A stretch of 64,000 nucleotides of DNA from DATAYA01 sp963754235 (GCA_963754235.1 CAVWFK010000015.1:1-64000), one strand, 5' to 3'; shown: positions 27,763 through 36,397, counted from the stretch's first letter. Notes: generated from the letters alone by a model not told the origin. Numbers and translations: made by a program.

Positions 27763-28899
27763 ATGAAGATCGCCGCGGTGCTGGTGGCCGCCGGATCGGG
27801 CAGCCGGTTCGGCGAGGCCACGCCCAAGCAGTTTGTTCCCCTCGCCGGGCGGCCGGTGGTGCGTTGGGCCGCCGGGGCGTTGGCGCAGCAGACGGCGCTG
27901 ATCCAGCCGGTCGGCGATCCCGCGTCCCTCAATGCCGCGCTCGCGGGCCTCGACCATCTTCCGCCGGTTCCGGGGGGGACCACGCGTCAGGAGAGCGTGC
28001 GGGCCGGACTGGAGGCGCTGGCACCCTTGGCCCCGGATGCGGTGCTGGTCCACGACGCCGCCCGGCCGCTGATCCCGCCGGGCACCATGGCGGCCCTGAT
28101 CGCCGCGCTCGCCGAGGTCGAGGGTGCCATTCCGGCCGTGCCGGTCGCCGATACGCTCAAGCGCGCCGCCGCCGGCCGGATCACCGGGACCGTGCCGCGC
28201 GAAGGTCTGTTTCGGGCCCAGACCCCGCAGGGTTTCCGCTTTGCGACCCTGCTCGCGCTGCACCGCGCCACCGAGACGGCCGCCACCGACGACGCGGCAC
28301 TGCTGGAGGCGGCCGGGCTTGCGGTTGCCCTCGTCCCGGGATCGGAGGACAACATCAAGCTCACCTATCCTGAGGATCGGCGCCGCATGGAGCGCGCCCT
28401 GCTGCAGACCCTGCTGCCGCGCACCGGCACGGGCTTTGACGTCCACGCCTTCGCCTCCGGCCGCAAGCTGATCCTGTGCGGAGTTGAAATCTCGCACGAA
28501 CAAGGCCTTGCGGGGCATTCCGATGCGGATGTGGGAATTCACGCGCTGTGCGACGCCATCTATGGCGCGCTCGCCGAGGGCGATATTGGCCGTCATTTCC
28601 CGCCCAGCGAGGCGATGTGGAAGGACGCCGACAGCGCCCGCTTCCTCCGCCACGCCGCCGGCCGCATCGCCGCGCGCGGCGGCGTGCTGACCAGCGCGGA
28701 TGTCACCCTGATCTGCGAGCACCCGAAGATAACCCCGCACGCGGCGGCGATGCGCGCCCGGCTCGCCGATCTGCTCGGGGTCGCGATCGGAGCGGTGTCG
28801 GTAAAGGCCACGACCACTGAGAGGCTTGGCTTCGCCGGGCGCGGCGAGGGCATCGCCGCGCAGGCGGTCGCGACGGTGCTGATCCCGCCCGCAATGTGA
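27763..28899 (+). CDS. ispDF: bifunctional IspD/IspF enzyme of the MEP isoprenoid pathway
   Basis: A 378-residue fusion. The N-terminal IspD half (about 1-215) has the CTP-binding start VLVAAGSGSRFGEATPKQF, VHDAARPLI and LVPGSEDNIKLTYPED. The C-terminal IspF half has the metal-binding GTGFDVHAF, AGHSDADVGIHALCDAI and VSVKATTTERLGF. It makes CDP-methylerythritol and then cyclises it to 2-C-methyl-D-erythritol 2,4-cyclodiphosphate. Fusion of the two non-consecutive enzymes is usual in Alphaproteobacteria. Confidence 0.96.
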   Translation: MKIAAVLVAAGSGSRFGEATPKQFVPLAGRPVVRWAAGALAQQTALIQPVGDPASLNAALAGLDHLPPVPGGTTRQESVRAGLEALAPLAPDAVLVHDAARPLIPPGTMAALIAALAEVEGAIPAVPVADTLKRAAAGRITGTVPREGLFRAQTPQGFRFATLLALHRATETAATDDAALLEAAGLAVALVPGSEDNIKLTYPEDRRRMERALLQTLLPRTGTGFDVHAFASGRKLILCGVEISHEQGLAGHSDADVGIHALCDAIYGALAEGDIGRHFPPSEAMWKDADSARFLRHAAGRIAARGGVLTSADVTLICEHPKITPHAAAMRARLADLLGVAIGAVSVKATTTERLGFAGRGEGIAAQAVATVLIPPAM

Positions 28900-29001
28900 A
28901 CCGGAGCTAACCGGGGCGTAATATTTCTGTCTCGCGACATTGCAAGTGCTTGCCGAACCGAAGCGTCATTCGCACGTATTCGGGAGTGGAGGGACCCTAT
29001 C

Positions 29002-29316
29002 ATGCGCGTCGCTGCCGCCGTGCTGGGCTTCGTCGTGGCCGCGCCGCTGCTGGGCGGCTGCGTCGTAGCGACGACGACCGCCTCGGCCTACCCGTTCCCG
29101 CCGGTGCCGGCCGCGCCCCCCGAAACCGTGCCGCTGCCGCCGGTCACCGAGACGCCGCTGATCTGGGAACCGGGCCACTATGACTGGAGCGGCGCCGCCT
29201 ATGTCTGGCAGCCCGGCCGCTACGTGCCGCGGGCCGGACACGGCGCACTTTGGCAGGACGGATATTGGCAGTTCGTCAACGGCGGCTACACCTGGGTCCC
29301 CGCACATTGGATGTGA
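29002..29316 (+). CDS. YXWGXW-repeat-like lipoprotein
   Basis: A 104-residue secreted protein. The signal peptide ends in the lipobox LLGGC (cysteine near residue 20), followed by a proline-rich linker. Three tyrosine/tryptophan repeats then follow: WEPGHYDWSGAAYVWQPGRY, ALWQDGYWQF and YTWVPAHWM. This matches the YXWGXW repeat family of envelope lipoproteins of unknown function, common in Proteobacteria. The response regulator gene starts 10 bases downstream, so the two may be cotranscribed. Confidence 0.75.
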   Translation: MRVAAAVLGFVVAAPLLGGCVVATTTASAYPFPPVPAAPPETVPLPPVTETPLIWEPGHYDWSGAAYVWQPGRYVPRAGHGALWQDGYWQFVNGGYTWVPAHWM

Positions 29317-29326
29317 GCAGGGCGGC

Positions 29327-29737
29327 ATGATGATCACTGAGATCGACGCCGGGAACGCAACGCTCGTAAATCCTCTCGCCGCTCGCCGGGTACTGCTGGT
29401 CGAGGACGAGCTGGTGATCGCGATGCTCATCGAGACGGCGTTGCAGCAGGCGGGCTGGACCGTGCTTGGCCCGGCGGTGCGTCTTGCACCGGCGCTGAAG
29501 GCGGCGCGGTCGGACGCGATCGACGTCGCAATCCTCGACCTGGACCTCGCCGGCGAGAACACGCGTCCGGTCGCCGACGCGCTGGAGGCGCGCGGGATAC
29601 CGTTCCTGTTCCTCACCGGCTACGGCGTCGACGGCCTGCCTGCGGACAAGCCGCACTGGCGTGCGCTGGGCAAGCCGTTCCGGCTGGACACGCTGCTCGA
29701 CACGCTGGCCGCGTTGGTGGCCGGACCGCCCGGGTAA
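29327..29737 (+). CDS. single-domain response regulator
   Basis: A 136-residue protein consisting of one receiver domain and no output domain. It has VLLVEDELVIAMLIETAL (acidic pocket), the phosphorylation-site aspartate in VAILDLDLAGE, a threonine in FLTGYG and the conserved lysine in LGKPF. The start ATG at 29327 follows the lipoprotein stop by 10 bases. Stand-alone receivers of this type often act as phosphate sinks or partners in the general stress response, whose genes lie 3-6 kb away; a direct link is not shown. Confidence 0.85.
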   Translation: MMITEIDAGNATLVNPLAARRVLLVEDELVIAMLIETALQQAGWTVLGPAVRLAPALKAARSDAIDVAILDLDLAGENTRPVADALEARGIPFLFLTGYGVDGLPADKPHWRALGKPFRLDTLLDTLAALVAGPPG

Positions 29738-29738
29738 A

Positions 29739-29847
29739 CTCTCCCTCTCCCCTTGCGGGAGGGGGTTGGGGGAGGGGTGCGCGCGATACGCAGTGTTGAG
29801 CCACCACCCCCCACCCCGGCCCTCCCCCGCGAGGGGGAAGGAGAAGA
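29739..29847. repeat. REP-like palindromic element and likely bidirectional terminator
   Basis: Between two convergent genes, a CTCTCCCCTTGCGGGAGGGGG arm and a CCCTCCCCCGCGAGGGGGAAG arm form strong nested inverted repeats with G-rich and C-rich spacers. Translated, it gives the familiar PPPTPSRKGRG string found in many alphaproteobacterial intergenic repeats. Its place at a convergent junction suits a transcription stop in both directions. Confidence 0.65.
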
Positions 29848-29854
29848 GTGCTAT

Positions 29855-30232
29855 TCACCCCGGTCGATTGCAGCACGCCTCGATCCGGTAGCCGTCGGGG
29901 TCGATCACGAAGGCGGCGTAATAGTCGGCATCGTACTCGGGACGCAGGCCGGGCGCGCCGTTGTCGCGGCCGCCCGCCCCCAAGGCCGCGGCATGAAACG
30001 CATCGACGCTGCGCCGCGTCGGTGCGGCAAAGCAGAAATGCAGGCCCGAGGCCGGATCGGCAGGCACCGGTCGCTCCGCCGCGCTGACCCAGAATGCGGT
30101 GGCGTCGCCCCCATAGCCCAGAGAGTCCGCGCTGTCGCTGCGACACCGATACCCGATCGGCGCCAGCGCCGCATCATAGAACCGCCGCGCGGCCGCGATG
30201 TCGCGCACGCCGATGGACACATGGTCGATCAT
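29855..30232 (-). CDS. VOC-family (glyoxalase/bleomycin resistance/dioxygenase) protein
   Basis: A 125-residue protein with the paired beta-alpha-beta-beta-beta modules of the vicinal oxygen chelate fold. It starts MIDHVSIGVRDIAAARRFYD, with GLHFCFAAP in the middle and AFVIDPDGYRIEACC near the end, carrying the metal-binding histidine and glutamate positions. The start ATG at 30232 follows a GGAAGGGC ribosome site. It is divergent from the CGNR regulator, with a palindrome between them. Substrate unknown. Confidence 0.8.
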   Translation of the reverse strand: MIDHVSIGVRDIAAARRFYDAALAPIGYRCRSDSADSLGYGGDATAFWVSAAERPVPADPASGLHFCFAAPTRRSVDAFHAAALGAGGRDNGAPGLRPEYDADYYAAFVIDPDGYRIEACCNRPG

Positions 30233-30272
30233 GGAAAGCCCTTCCATTGCGATCCGGCCGGATAGGCGTATC

Positions 30273-30290
30273 TAACCAGCACGATGGTTA
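30273..30290. promoter_or_regulatory. perfect inverted repeat, possible operator
   Basis: TAACCA-GCACGA-TGGTTA is a perfect 6-base inverted repeat with a 6-base spacer in the 110-base region between the divergent VOC and CGNR genes. Size and place suit a dimeric repressor, perhaps the adjacent CGNR regulator itself. No binding evidence exists. Confidence 0.4.
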
Positions 30291-30342
30291 CTCTACACGA
30301 GCGCCGGCGGCAGTCAACCGGCATCGCGGTTAGAATCCTTGC

Positions 30343-30990
30343 ATGACGATACCCGAGGACCCCGATCCCACCACCGCCCTGGTTCGGGGGCCGCCCGAGG
30401 GCCTTTGCCTGGATTTCGTCAACACCCGGTCGTGGCGCGGAACCGCGTCGCCCACCGAGGAGCTTCAGGCGCCATCGGACCTGTTGCTGTGGATCGAACG
30501 GAGCGGGGCGCTGGACATCGCGATGCTGCGCCGGACCTGTTCGGACTGGCAGGCCGCCCCCGCACGAGCCGAAGCGTCCTTGGCGACAGCACTCGGGGTG
30601 CGGGAGGCGTTGTTTCGCATCTTCGCCGCGACGACGGCCGTCTGGCAGCCGACCCGGCCGATATGGATGCCTTCAACATGCCGCACTCCGCGCCGCTCCC
30701 GAACGCAGCGCGCCTGCGGCACTGGGCTGGGCGGATGCGTCTGGGAACTCCCGCCCCGGACGCCCGATCCGGGGCTCCTGTTAGCACCTGTTCTGTGGTC
30801 GGCCGGCGACCTTCTGGCGGGCAGCCGGCGGCGGCTGGTCCGGCAATGCGCCAACCCGCAATGCCGCTGGCTGTTCGTGGACGACAGCAAGAGCGGCACG
30901 CGACGGTGGTGCTCGATGGCAAGCTGCGGCAACCGGGCCAAGGCGCACCGGCACTACGCGAAGCGACGCCACGTGACGCCGACGAGCTAG
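30343..30990 (+). CDS. CGNR zinc-finger (ABATE-domain) regulator, with two compensating frameshifts
   Basis: The 215-residue frame begins with the ABATE domain (LCLDFVNTRSWRG) and ends with the CGNR zinc finger: RRLVRQCANPQCRWLFVDDS, then RRWCSMASCGNRAKAHRHY with its four cysteines. Between about residues 97 and 130 the frame is nonsense-like, whereas the neighbouring frame reads DGRLAADPADMDAFNMPHSA and PLPNAARLRHWAG, as expected. Two indels of opposite sign (near 30630 and 30733) restore each other. The family is a group of putative transcriptional regulators. It overlaps the convergent amidohydrolase by 4 bases. Confidence 0.75.
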   Translation: MTIPEDPDPTTALVRGPPEGLCLDFVNTRSWRGTASPTEELQAPSDLLLWIERSGALDIAMLRRTCSDWQAAPARAEASLATALGVREALFRIFAATTAVWQPTRPIWMPSTCRTPRRSRTQRACGTGLGGCVWELPPRTPDPGLLLAPVLWSAGDLLAGSRRRLVRQCANPQCRWLFVDDSKSGTRRWCSMASCGNRAKAHRHYAKRRHVTPTS

Positions 30991-32137
30991 CCGCCTTCGC
31001 GCAGCGCCCGTTTCGCGACCGACGCCATCCACCCGGCCGCCGCGGGCAGGATCGCGTCGTTGAAATCGTAGCCCGGGTTGTGAAGCTGCCGTCCCGCTTC
31101 GGCCGGCCCGTTGCCGATCCAGACGAACGCGCCCGGCTTCTCCTGCAAGTACCAGCCGAAATCCTCGCCGGCCATGCTTGGCGGCAGGTCGCGGCGCAAG
31201 GCGAGGCCGGCCGCCTCGGCCGCCGGCCGCGGCGATCTCGGCCTCGGCCAGGCTGTTCACCGTGCCGGCAGCGCCGTGACCGATCTCGACCTCGGCCGCC
31301 ATCTCGAACGTCGCCGCGATGCCGGCCGCGATGCGGCGGATCGAGGCTTCCACCAGCGCATCGACCGCCGGGCGGTGCGTGCGATAGGTGCCGCGCATCG
31401 TCACCTCGCGCGGAATTTGGTTCGCCGCCTCCCCGGTCTGCATGGTGCAAATCGACAGCACCGCCGCATCCAGCGGATCGACGTTGCGCGAAACGACCGA
31501 TTGCAGCGCCACCAGCAGGTGCGCCGCTGCCAGCATCGGATCGCGCGCCTGGTGCGGCATCGCGGCGTGCCCGGCATGGCCGACCAGCCGGATCTCCACC
31601 CGCGAGCCGGCGGCCATCACCGGCCCGTCATGCACCGCGACCGTGCCCGCCGCCAACCCCGGCCAGTTGTGGTAGCCGAAGATGCGCTCCATCGGGAACC
31701 GCTCGAACAGCCCATCCGCGAGCATCGCCCGCGCCCCGCCCCGCCCTTCCTCGGCGGGCTGGAACACGAAGATGGATGGTCCCGCTCCAGCCCGGGTCGC
31801 GGCACAGCAGCGCCGCGGCGCCGAGCAGGGTTGCGGTGTGGCCGTCATGGCCGCAGGCGTGCATCACGCCGGGGCGGGTAGAGGCATACGGGAGGCCGGT
31901 CTCCTCGGTGATCGGCAGCGCGTCCATGTCGGCCCGCAAGCCCACCGCCCGGTTCGAGGCGCCGCGCGACAGCGTTGCGACCACGCCCGTGCGGCCGACG
32001 CCGGCGACAAACGGGATGCCGAGCTCGGCCAGCCGCGCCTGCACGAATTCGGTGGTCGCGTGCTCCTCCATCCCAAGCTCGGGATGGGCGTGAAGATGGC
32101 GGCGCCACGTGGCGAGCGTCTCGGCGAGGTCCGGCAT
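30987..32137 (-). pseudogene. M20-family amidohydrolase/carboxypeptidase, two frameshifts
   Basis: From ATG 32137 the N-terminal piece reads WRRHLHAHPELGMEEHAT and GLRADMDALPITEETGLPY, then the metal site MHACGHDGHTATLLGAA. An extra base near 31772-31776 moves the frame to IFVFQPAEEGRGGARAMLAD and GHAGHAAMPHQARDP. A second near 31225-31235 moves it to MAGEDFGWYLQEKPGAF and a normal end at 30987. Restored length is about 383 residues, normal for hippurate hydrolase/IAA-amino-acid hydrolase-like enzymes, which cleave N-acyl amino acids. If active it could release indole-3-acetate from amino-acid conjugates, which is speculative given that the catabolic operon is 13 kb away. Confidence 0.8.
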
Positions 32138-32218
32138 GGTGCTCCTGCGGCGTGAGGACCGCCGATGATGGCAGCCGATGATGGCAGCCGGGGGCGACGA
32201 AGGCGAGGGGCGGCGGGA

Positions 32219-34021
32219 TCAGGCGGGCTCCGGGTCCGCCGGCACGGCGCCGGAGGCGGCGGTGAGCGGTTCGGCATCCCGCCGCAGCGGCAGGCGGACG
32301 ACGTAGCGCGTGCCCCCCTCCTCGCTTACCTCGAATGAGGCGCCGAGCTGGCGGGCGAATCCGCGAATGAGCTGCAGGCCGAGGCCGTCCCGGGGGCCGG
32401 CTTCGGTCTCGGCGATCCCTGCCGGGATGCCCACCCCGTCGTCCTGGATCACCAGCTCGGCGGTGTCGGTGCCGGCGGTCAGCCGGACCGAGACATGGCC
32501 CGAGCGGCCATCGGGAAAGGCGTATTTCAGCGCGTTGCTCACCGCCTCGGTGACGATCAGCGCCAGCGGCACCGCCTGGTCGCTCGACAGGCGCAGCGCC
32601 GGGGCGGCGATATCGAGAGTGATCCGACGGCCGCGCTGCTCGCCCATCGCCTGGAACAACTGGCCGCACAGCTCCTCGAGGAAGCTCTTCATGTTGATCG
32701 CGTGCAGCTCGCTCTGGGCATAGAGATGACGGTGCAGAGTCGCGAGCGCACGGACCCGGTCGCGGGCTGACTGGAACTCGGCGCGCGCAGACGGCTGGCG
32801 GATGCGGTTGGCCTGCAGATTGAGCAGCGACGCGACGATCTGCAAATTGTTCTTCACCCGGTGGTGGATTTCCTGGATCAGCAATTCCTGCTGGTCGCCG
32901 GCGGCGCGCAACTGCTGCTCGTGCTCGGCGATCGCGGCGGTGGCACCCCCCAGGGCCACGGCAAGCTCGCGCACCTCGTGCGGCATTGTCGCGACCGATC
33001 CCGGGTCGAACCCGGCACCGGCACGCCACCGCGCGAGCGCGCGGCCCAACCGGGTCAGCGGCGCGACCACCACCTGCCCCGCGCCGAATGCCACGATCGC
33101 CAGACCGGCAAGCAGCATCGCCACGAGTTCGATGATGTGGCCACCAAGCAACTGCAGGCCGGTCCGGGCGGGCGCCGCGGGGCCGCCCGCCACCAGCAGC
33201 CCGCCGCCCGCCACCGGTGCGGCGCTCAGCAGCAGGTCGCCGCTGCGAACCGGGCCGCCGGCGCTGCGGACCAGCGCCCTGCGCACCGCCGCCGAGGGCG
33301 GCGGCGGCCATCCGGCTGCGAGCGCCCCCAGCGTCACCACCTCGCCATCCGGCTCGACCAGCCACAGCGCCCGGACCGGATGCACCGGATCGGACGGCGG
33401 CGAGAGCCAGTCGGCCCTCAGCGTCGCCACCAGCAAGGCGGGCGCGCCGGTGGCGTCGATCAGCCAACGGCCGGCCACCAGCATCCCGGGGCCGAGCGAG
33501 CGCACGACCGAGCCGCCGCTCGCGGCTGGCCCCAGGTCGCGTGCGAAGGCCGCGATCACGGCTGGCGCGATATCGCTCCCTGCTGTGGCACAGCCGTCTC
33601 CACCGTGGCTCGGGACGAGCCGCATCGCCGGATAGCGCCCACCCGCCGCCGCAAGCGCGTCCGTGAGCGCCTGCCGGCACGCGACCGGATCGGCGCCCTG
33701 CACTGCGGGCAGCGCCGCCAGCGCGATCAGGCTGCGATCAACGAAGGCCAGATCCGTCTGTGCCTGCGCCAGCAGCGCGGCGGTGGTCGCCGCCGATGCT
33801 TGCCGCCGGATCGCGACCTCCAGCGTGTCGTCGCGACGTGCGATCACCCCCACGAGCAATGCGAGCGGCAGAACCGCAGCGCAGAACAGCCCCAGGATGC
33901 GAACCAGCAGGCGATCGGATAGCGGGACGCGGCGGGGCACCGCAGGGATGCTGGACCCCGCCTCTCCTGCCGGCTCAGCCGCCGGTTTTGGTCTCGGGGC
34001 CGCCGTGCTTCTCCCGATCAT
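32219..34021 (-). CDS. membrane sensor histidine kinase, HisKA_2/HWE type (PhyK-like)
   Basis: A 600-residue kinase. One span lies near residues 40-62 (ILGLFCAAVLPLALLVGVIA), then a periplasmic sensor region of about 220 residues, a second span near 285-305 (IIELVAMLLAGLAIVAFGAG) and a HAMP-like linker. The dimerisation domain has EIHHRVKNNLQIVASLLNLQ, typical of kinases that phosphorylate PhyR, and the ATPase domain has EAVSNALKYAF and DDGVGIP. It is encoded directly after nepR with an overlap, so it is the likely stress sensor of the PhyR pathway. The true start may be a GTG near 33940, which would avoid the overlap. Confidence 0.88.
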   Translation of the reverse strand: MIGRSTAAPRPKPAAEPAGEAGSSIPAVPRRVPLSDRLLVRILGLFCAAVLPLALLVGVIARRDDTLEVAIRRQASAATTAALLAQAQTDLAFVDRSLIALAALPAVQGADPVACRQALTDALAAAGGRYPAMRLVPSHGGDGCATAGSDIAPAVIAAFARDLGPAASGGSVVRSLGPGMLVAGRWLIDATGAPALLVATLRADWLSPPSDPVHPVRALWLVEPDGEVVTLGALAAGWPPPPSAAVRRALVRSAGGPVRSGDLLLSAAPVAGGGLLVAGGPAAPARTGLQLLGGHIIELVAMLLAGLAIVAFGAGQVVVAPLTRLGRALARWRAGAGFDPGSVATMPHEVRELAVALGGATAAIAEHEQQLRAAGDQQELLIQEIHHRVKNNLQIVASLLNLQANRIRQPSARAEFQSARDRVRALATLHRHLYAQSELHAINMKSFLEELCGQLFQAMGEQRGRRITLDIAAPALRLSSDQAVPLALIVTEAVSNALKYAFPDGRSGHVSVRLTAGTDTAELVIQDDGVGIPAGIAETEAGPRDGLGLQLIRGFARQLGASFEVSEEGGTRYVVRLPLRRDAEPLTAASGAVPADPEPA

Positions 34022-34190
34022 CCTCGATCAGCCGCAGCAACTCGTCGGGAATCGGTTCTCGCGCGACGTCATCGAAGAGCTTGTGCAGGCCCCGCTGCAA
34101 CCAGAGGTCAAACGCGGCGTCCGCCTTGCCTTTGCGAGTTCCTGTCGAAACGGTCCTCCTGGGCTGCCGCGTCATGGCTTCGTGCTTCAT
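33975..34190 (-). CDS. nepR: anti-sigma factor NepR
   Basis: A 71-residue protein. The conserved NepR core is FDLWLQRGLHKLFDDVAREP followed by IPDELLRLIED, the two helices that bind either the ECF sigma factor or phosphorylated PhyR. The basic N-terminus (TRQPRRTVSTGTRKGK) is typical. The ATG at 34190 is chosen over a TTG two codons upstream. It lies 63 bases after the first ECF sigma gene and overlaps the kinase gene start by 47 bases. Confidence 0.9.
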   Translation of the reverse strand: MKHEAMTRQPRRTVSTGTRKGKADAAFDLWLQRGLHKLFDDVAREPIPDELLRLIEDDREKHGGPETKTGG

Positions 34191-34253
34191 GCCCAAACGG
34201 CCTATCGTCGCGGCGGCCCCAGTTGTCGCCCCGGAAAATTGAACGTGGCGGGT

Positions 34254-34844
34254 TTACAACGTGCGCACGCCGGCTTTCTCCGTCGCCGCCGGGTCGGGCT
34301 GGGTGCCAAGGCGCCGAGCGGCTCGCAAAGCCGCCCGATCGCCAGCCCGGCCCATCCCGTGCTCAGCCTCGCCCAGCAGCCACGCCTCGAGCTGGCGGCG
34401 CGCGCGGAACACCCGGCTCTTTGCCGTGCCGACGGCGCAGCCGGTTGAGTCCGCCAGCGCCTCGTAGCTCATGCCGTGCACCACCACCATTACCAGCGCC
34501 TCGCGTTGATCGGCGGGCAGCCGGTCCATCGCCGTGCCAAGTTCCTTGAGCGCCAGCCGATCCTCGTGGGACGCATCGCAAGCGAACACGGAGGCGGGCA
34601 CGTCCTCGATGTCCGCGGTGTCGCGCTGCTTGCGCAGATTGGAGATGAAGCGGTTGCGCAGGATGCGGTGCATCCAGGCGGCGAAATTGGTTCCGGGTAT
34701 GAAGCTGCTCTGGGCCGAGAGGGCGTTGCATACGGAATCCTGCACCAAATCCTCGGCCGCCGCGCGATTGCGCGTCAGCGCCAGCGCCTGCACTCGCAAT
34801 TTCGGAAGAATGCCAACGAGTTGTTGGTGGAAGCTCGGATTCAT
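34254..34844 (-). CDS. ECF sigma factor, EcfG-like (first copy, next to nepR)
   Basis: A 196-residue sigma factor. Region 2 reads ALALTRNRAAAEDLVQDSVC and FAAWMHRILRNRFISNLRK; region 4 reads LPADQREALVMVVVHGMSYE and CAVGTAKSRVFRARRQL. The ATG at 34844 has GGAG 12 bases upstream, and a further in-frame ATG lies at 34877. The adjacent nepR indicates that this is the general stress sigma factor, held inactive by NepR until PhyR is phosphorylated. Upstream, 34845-35051 is the only space for its promoter. Confidence 0.88.
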   Translation of the reverse strand: MNPSFHQQLVGILPKLRVQALALTRNRAAAEDLVQDSVCNALSAQSSFIPGTNFAAWMHRILRNRFISNLRKQRDTADIEDVPASVFACDASHEDRLALKELGTAMDRLPADQREALVMVVVHGMSYEALADSTGCAVGTAKSRVFRARRQLEAWLLGEAEHGMGRAGDRAALRAARRLGTQPDPAATEKAGVRTL

Positions 34845-34970
34845 GATTGGGCAAGTCTCCACAGTCATTGGGGGCACAATGACGCAGAGGTAAGAGGGGT
34901 TGCCGCCGCCCAGTCACACGATCGCGAGGCGGCTCGCGACACCCGGGTGCGTGCAAATGTCGCGCGCGTG

Positions 34971-34995
34971 GGAACCACTACGGTCGTGATGCGTT
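34971..34995 (+). promoter_or_regulatory. EcfG-type promoter motif on the strand opposite the sigma genes
   Basis: GGAAC at 34971-34975 and CGTT at 34992-34995 are separated by 16 bases, an exact match to the general stress sigma consensus GGAAC-N16/17-CGTT. It points rightward, antisense to the second sigma gene (35052-35576) and toward phyR at 35642. It could give a long-leader phyR transcript or an antisense RNA, or be chance. Confidence 0.45.
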
Positions 34996-35051
34996 CTTTG
35001 CCGCCAAACGAAGCGGTAAGAACCGGAGGGGTTGCAGCCATCGTCGAGGGG

Positions 35052-35576
35052 TCACTCGGGCGGCGCCGGGTTGGCGCGGAGGGAATCGGCAAGTCGCGAA
35101 AGCTGGCGCCGGGCACGAGACACGCGCGCCTTCATCGTGCCGACCGGCACGGCGCAGATCGCCGCTGCCTCCTCGTAGGTCAGCTCCTGCGCGCCAACCA
35201 GCACCAGCGCCTCGCGCAGCGTCGGCGGCAACCGCCAAATCTGACGGGCGAGATCGGCGAGATCGGTCGCGTGCGGCTGATGCGCGGCGATCAATTCCGG
35301 CGCCGCCTGCCGCTCGAGCGCCGCACGCTCGCGCTTGCGGCGTCGCGTCTGCTCGTAAAACACGTTGCGCAGGATCGTGAACAGCCAGGCTCGGACGCTG
35401 GTTCCGGGCTGGAACTGCCCGAGCCCGCGCAGGGCCCGCAGCACCGCCTCCTGCACCAGGTCGTCGGCCTCGGCGCGATCGCGGGCGAGGAACCGGGCGA
35501 GGCCGCGCAATTGCGGCAGCAGCGCCGCCACCTCGCGCCGCAGCCCGGTTTCGTCTATTGGCTGTGCTTCGACCAT
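35052..35576 (-). CDS. ECF sigma factor, EcfG-like (second copy, divergent from phyR)
   Basis: A 174-residue sigma factor. Region 2 is RDRAEADDLVQEAVLRALRG and RAWLFTILRNVFYEQTRRRK; region 4 is LPPTLREALVLVGAQELTYE and VPVGTMKARVSRARRQL. The start ATG at 35576 is chosen because a longer reading (to 35654) would overlap the divergent phyR. It is 65 bases from phyR, the classic phyR/sigma arrangement, so it too is probably a general stress sigma factor. Confidence 0.85.
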   Translation of the reverse strand: MVEAQPIDETGLRREVAALLPQLRGLARFLARDRAEADDLVQEAVLRALRGLGQFQPGTSVRAWLFTILRNVFYEQTRRRKRERAALERQAAPELIAAHQPHATDLADLARQIWRLPPTLREALVLVGAQELTYEEAAAICAVPVGTMKARVSRARRQLSRLADSLRANPAPPE

Positions 35577-35641
35577 CTTCCGCGGTTCCGTCGCCGGCCG
35601 TTCCAGCGTCGCCCCTACCGCCTGCAACGAGGGTACGCCCG

Positions 35642-36397
35642 ATGACCAGCCCACATCGCGAAGACCTGATCCGCGCGCTGCCGTACGCGCGACGGTACGC
35701 CCGGGCGCTCACCGGCAGCCAGCCCCGCGGCGACACGCTGGTCGCCGATAGCCTGCGCGCCATAATGGCAGATTCCCTGCCCAACTCCCTACCGGGCGCC
35801 GATCCGCGCCAGGCGCTGTACCGCCGGATCACGCAGCAATTCGACGCCGGCCCGGGCGTCGCCGCCGCGCCGGCAGAGGGATTGTCGGCAAAGCAGCGGC
35901 AATTGCTGCTGCTAACGTCGCTCGAGGAGCTGCCGATCGAGATTGCGGCACCAATCGTCGCCCTCGACCTCGACGCCGCCAGCGAGCAGCTCGCCGACGC
36001 CCGCGAACGGCTGCGCAGCTCGGCCGCAACCGATGTTCTCATCATCGAAGACGAGCCAATCATCGCGATGGACATCGAGGAGCTGGTGCAGAACTGCGGC
36101 CACCGCGTCGTCGGCGTCGCCTCCAGCGAAGCCGAGGCGGTGGCGATGGCCGAGCGCACCCGCCCCGGGCTGATCCTGGCCGACATCAACCTTGGGGTCG
36201 GCGGCGACGGCACCAGCGCCGTCGCGCGGATCACGCGCAATCGCCACGCGCCGGTGATCTTCGTCACCGCCTATCCCGAGCGGCTGCTGACCGGGGAGGC
36301 GGTGGAGCCGGCCTTCGTGATCACCAAGCCATTCGAGCCGCTGACGCTTGCGATCGCCACTTATCAGGCGGTCACAGGCGGCGTGCGGCTCGAATAA
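35642..36397 (+). CDS. phyR: general stress response regulator PhyR
   Basis: A 251-residue protein. The N-terminal sigma-like domain (about 1-125) mimics an ECF factor (LIRALPYARRYARALTG, and LLLLTSLEELPIEIAAPIV). The C-terminal receiver (about 130-250) has VLIIEDEPIIAMDIEELV, the phosphorylated aspartate in LILADINLG, VTAYPERL and the lysine in ITKPFEPL. When phosphorylated it binds NepR and frees the sigma factor. Length and domain order are those of the family. The glgE locus starts 110 bases downstream on the same strand. Confidence 0.95.
   Translation: MTSPHREDLIRALPYARRYARALTGSQPRGDTLVADSLRAIMADSLPNSLPGADPRQALYRRITQQFDAGPGVAAAPAEGLSAKQRQLLLLTSLEELPIEIAAPIVALDLDAASEQLADARERLRSSAATDVLIIEDEPIIAMDIEELVQNCGHRVVGVASSEAEAVAMAERTRPGLILADINLGVGGDGTSAVARITRNRHAPVIFVTAYPERLLTGEAVEPAFVITKPFEPLTLAIATYQAVTGGVRLE

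Noticed and set aside
34476..35645. 389-codon plus-strand frame through both sigma genes, starting near the EcfG-type promoter
   Set aside because: Composition is shadow-like and it overlaps two conserved sigma genes antisense; only the promoter motif was kept as a finding.
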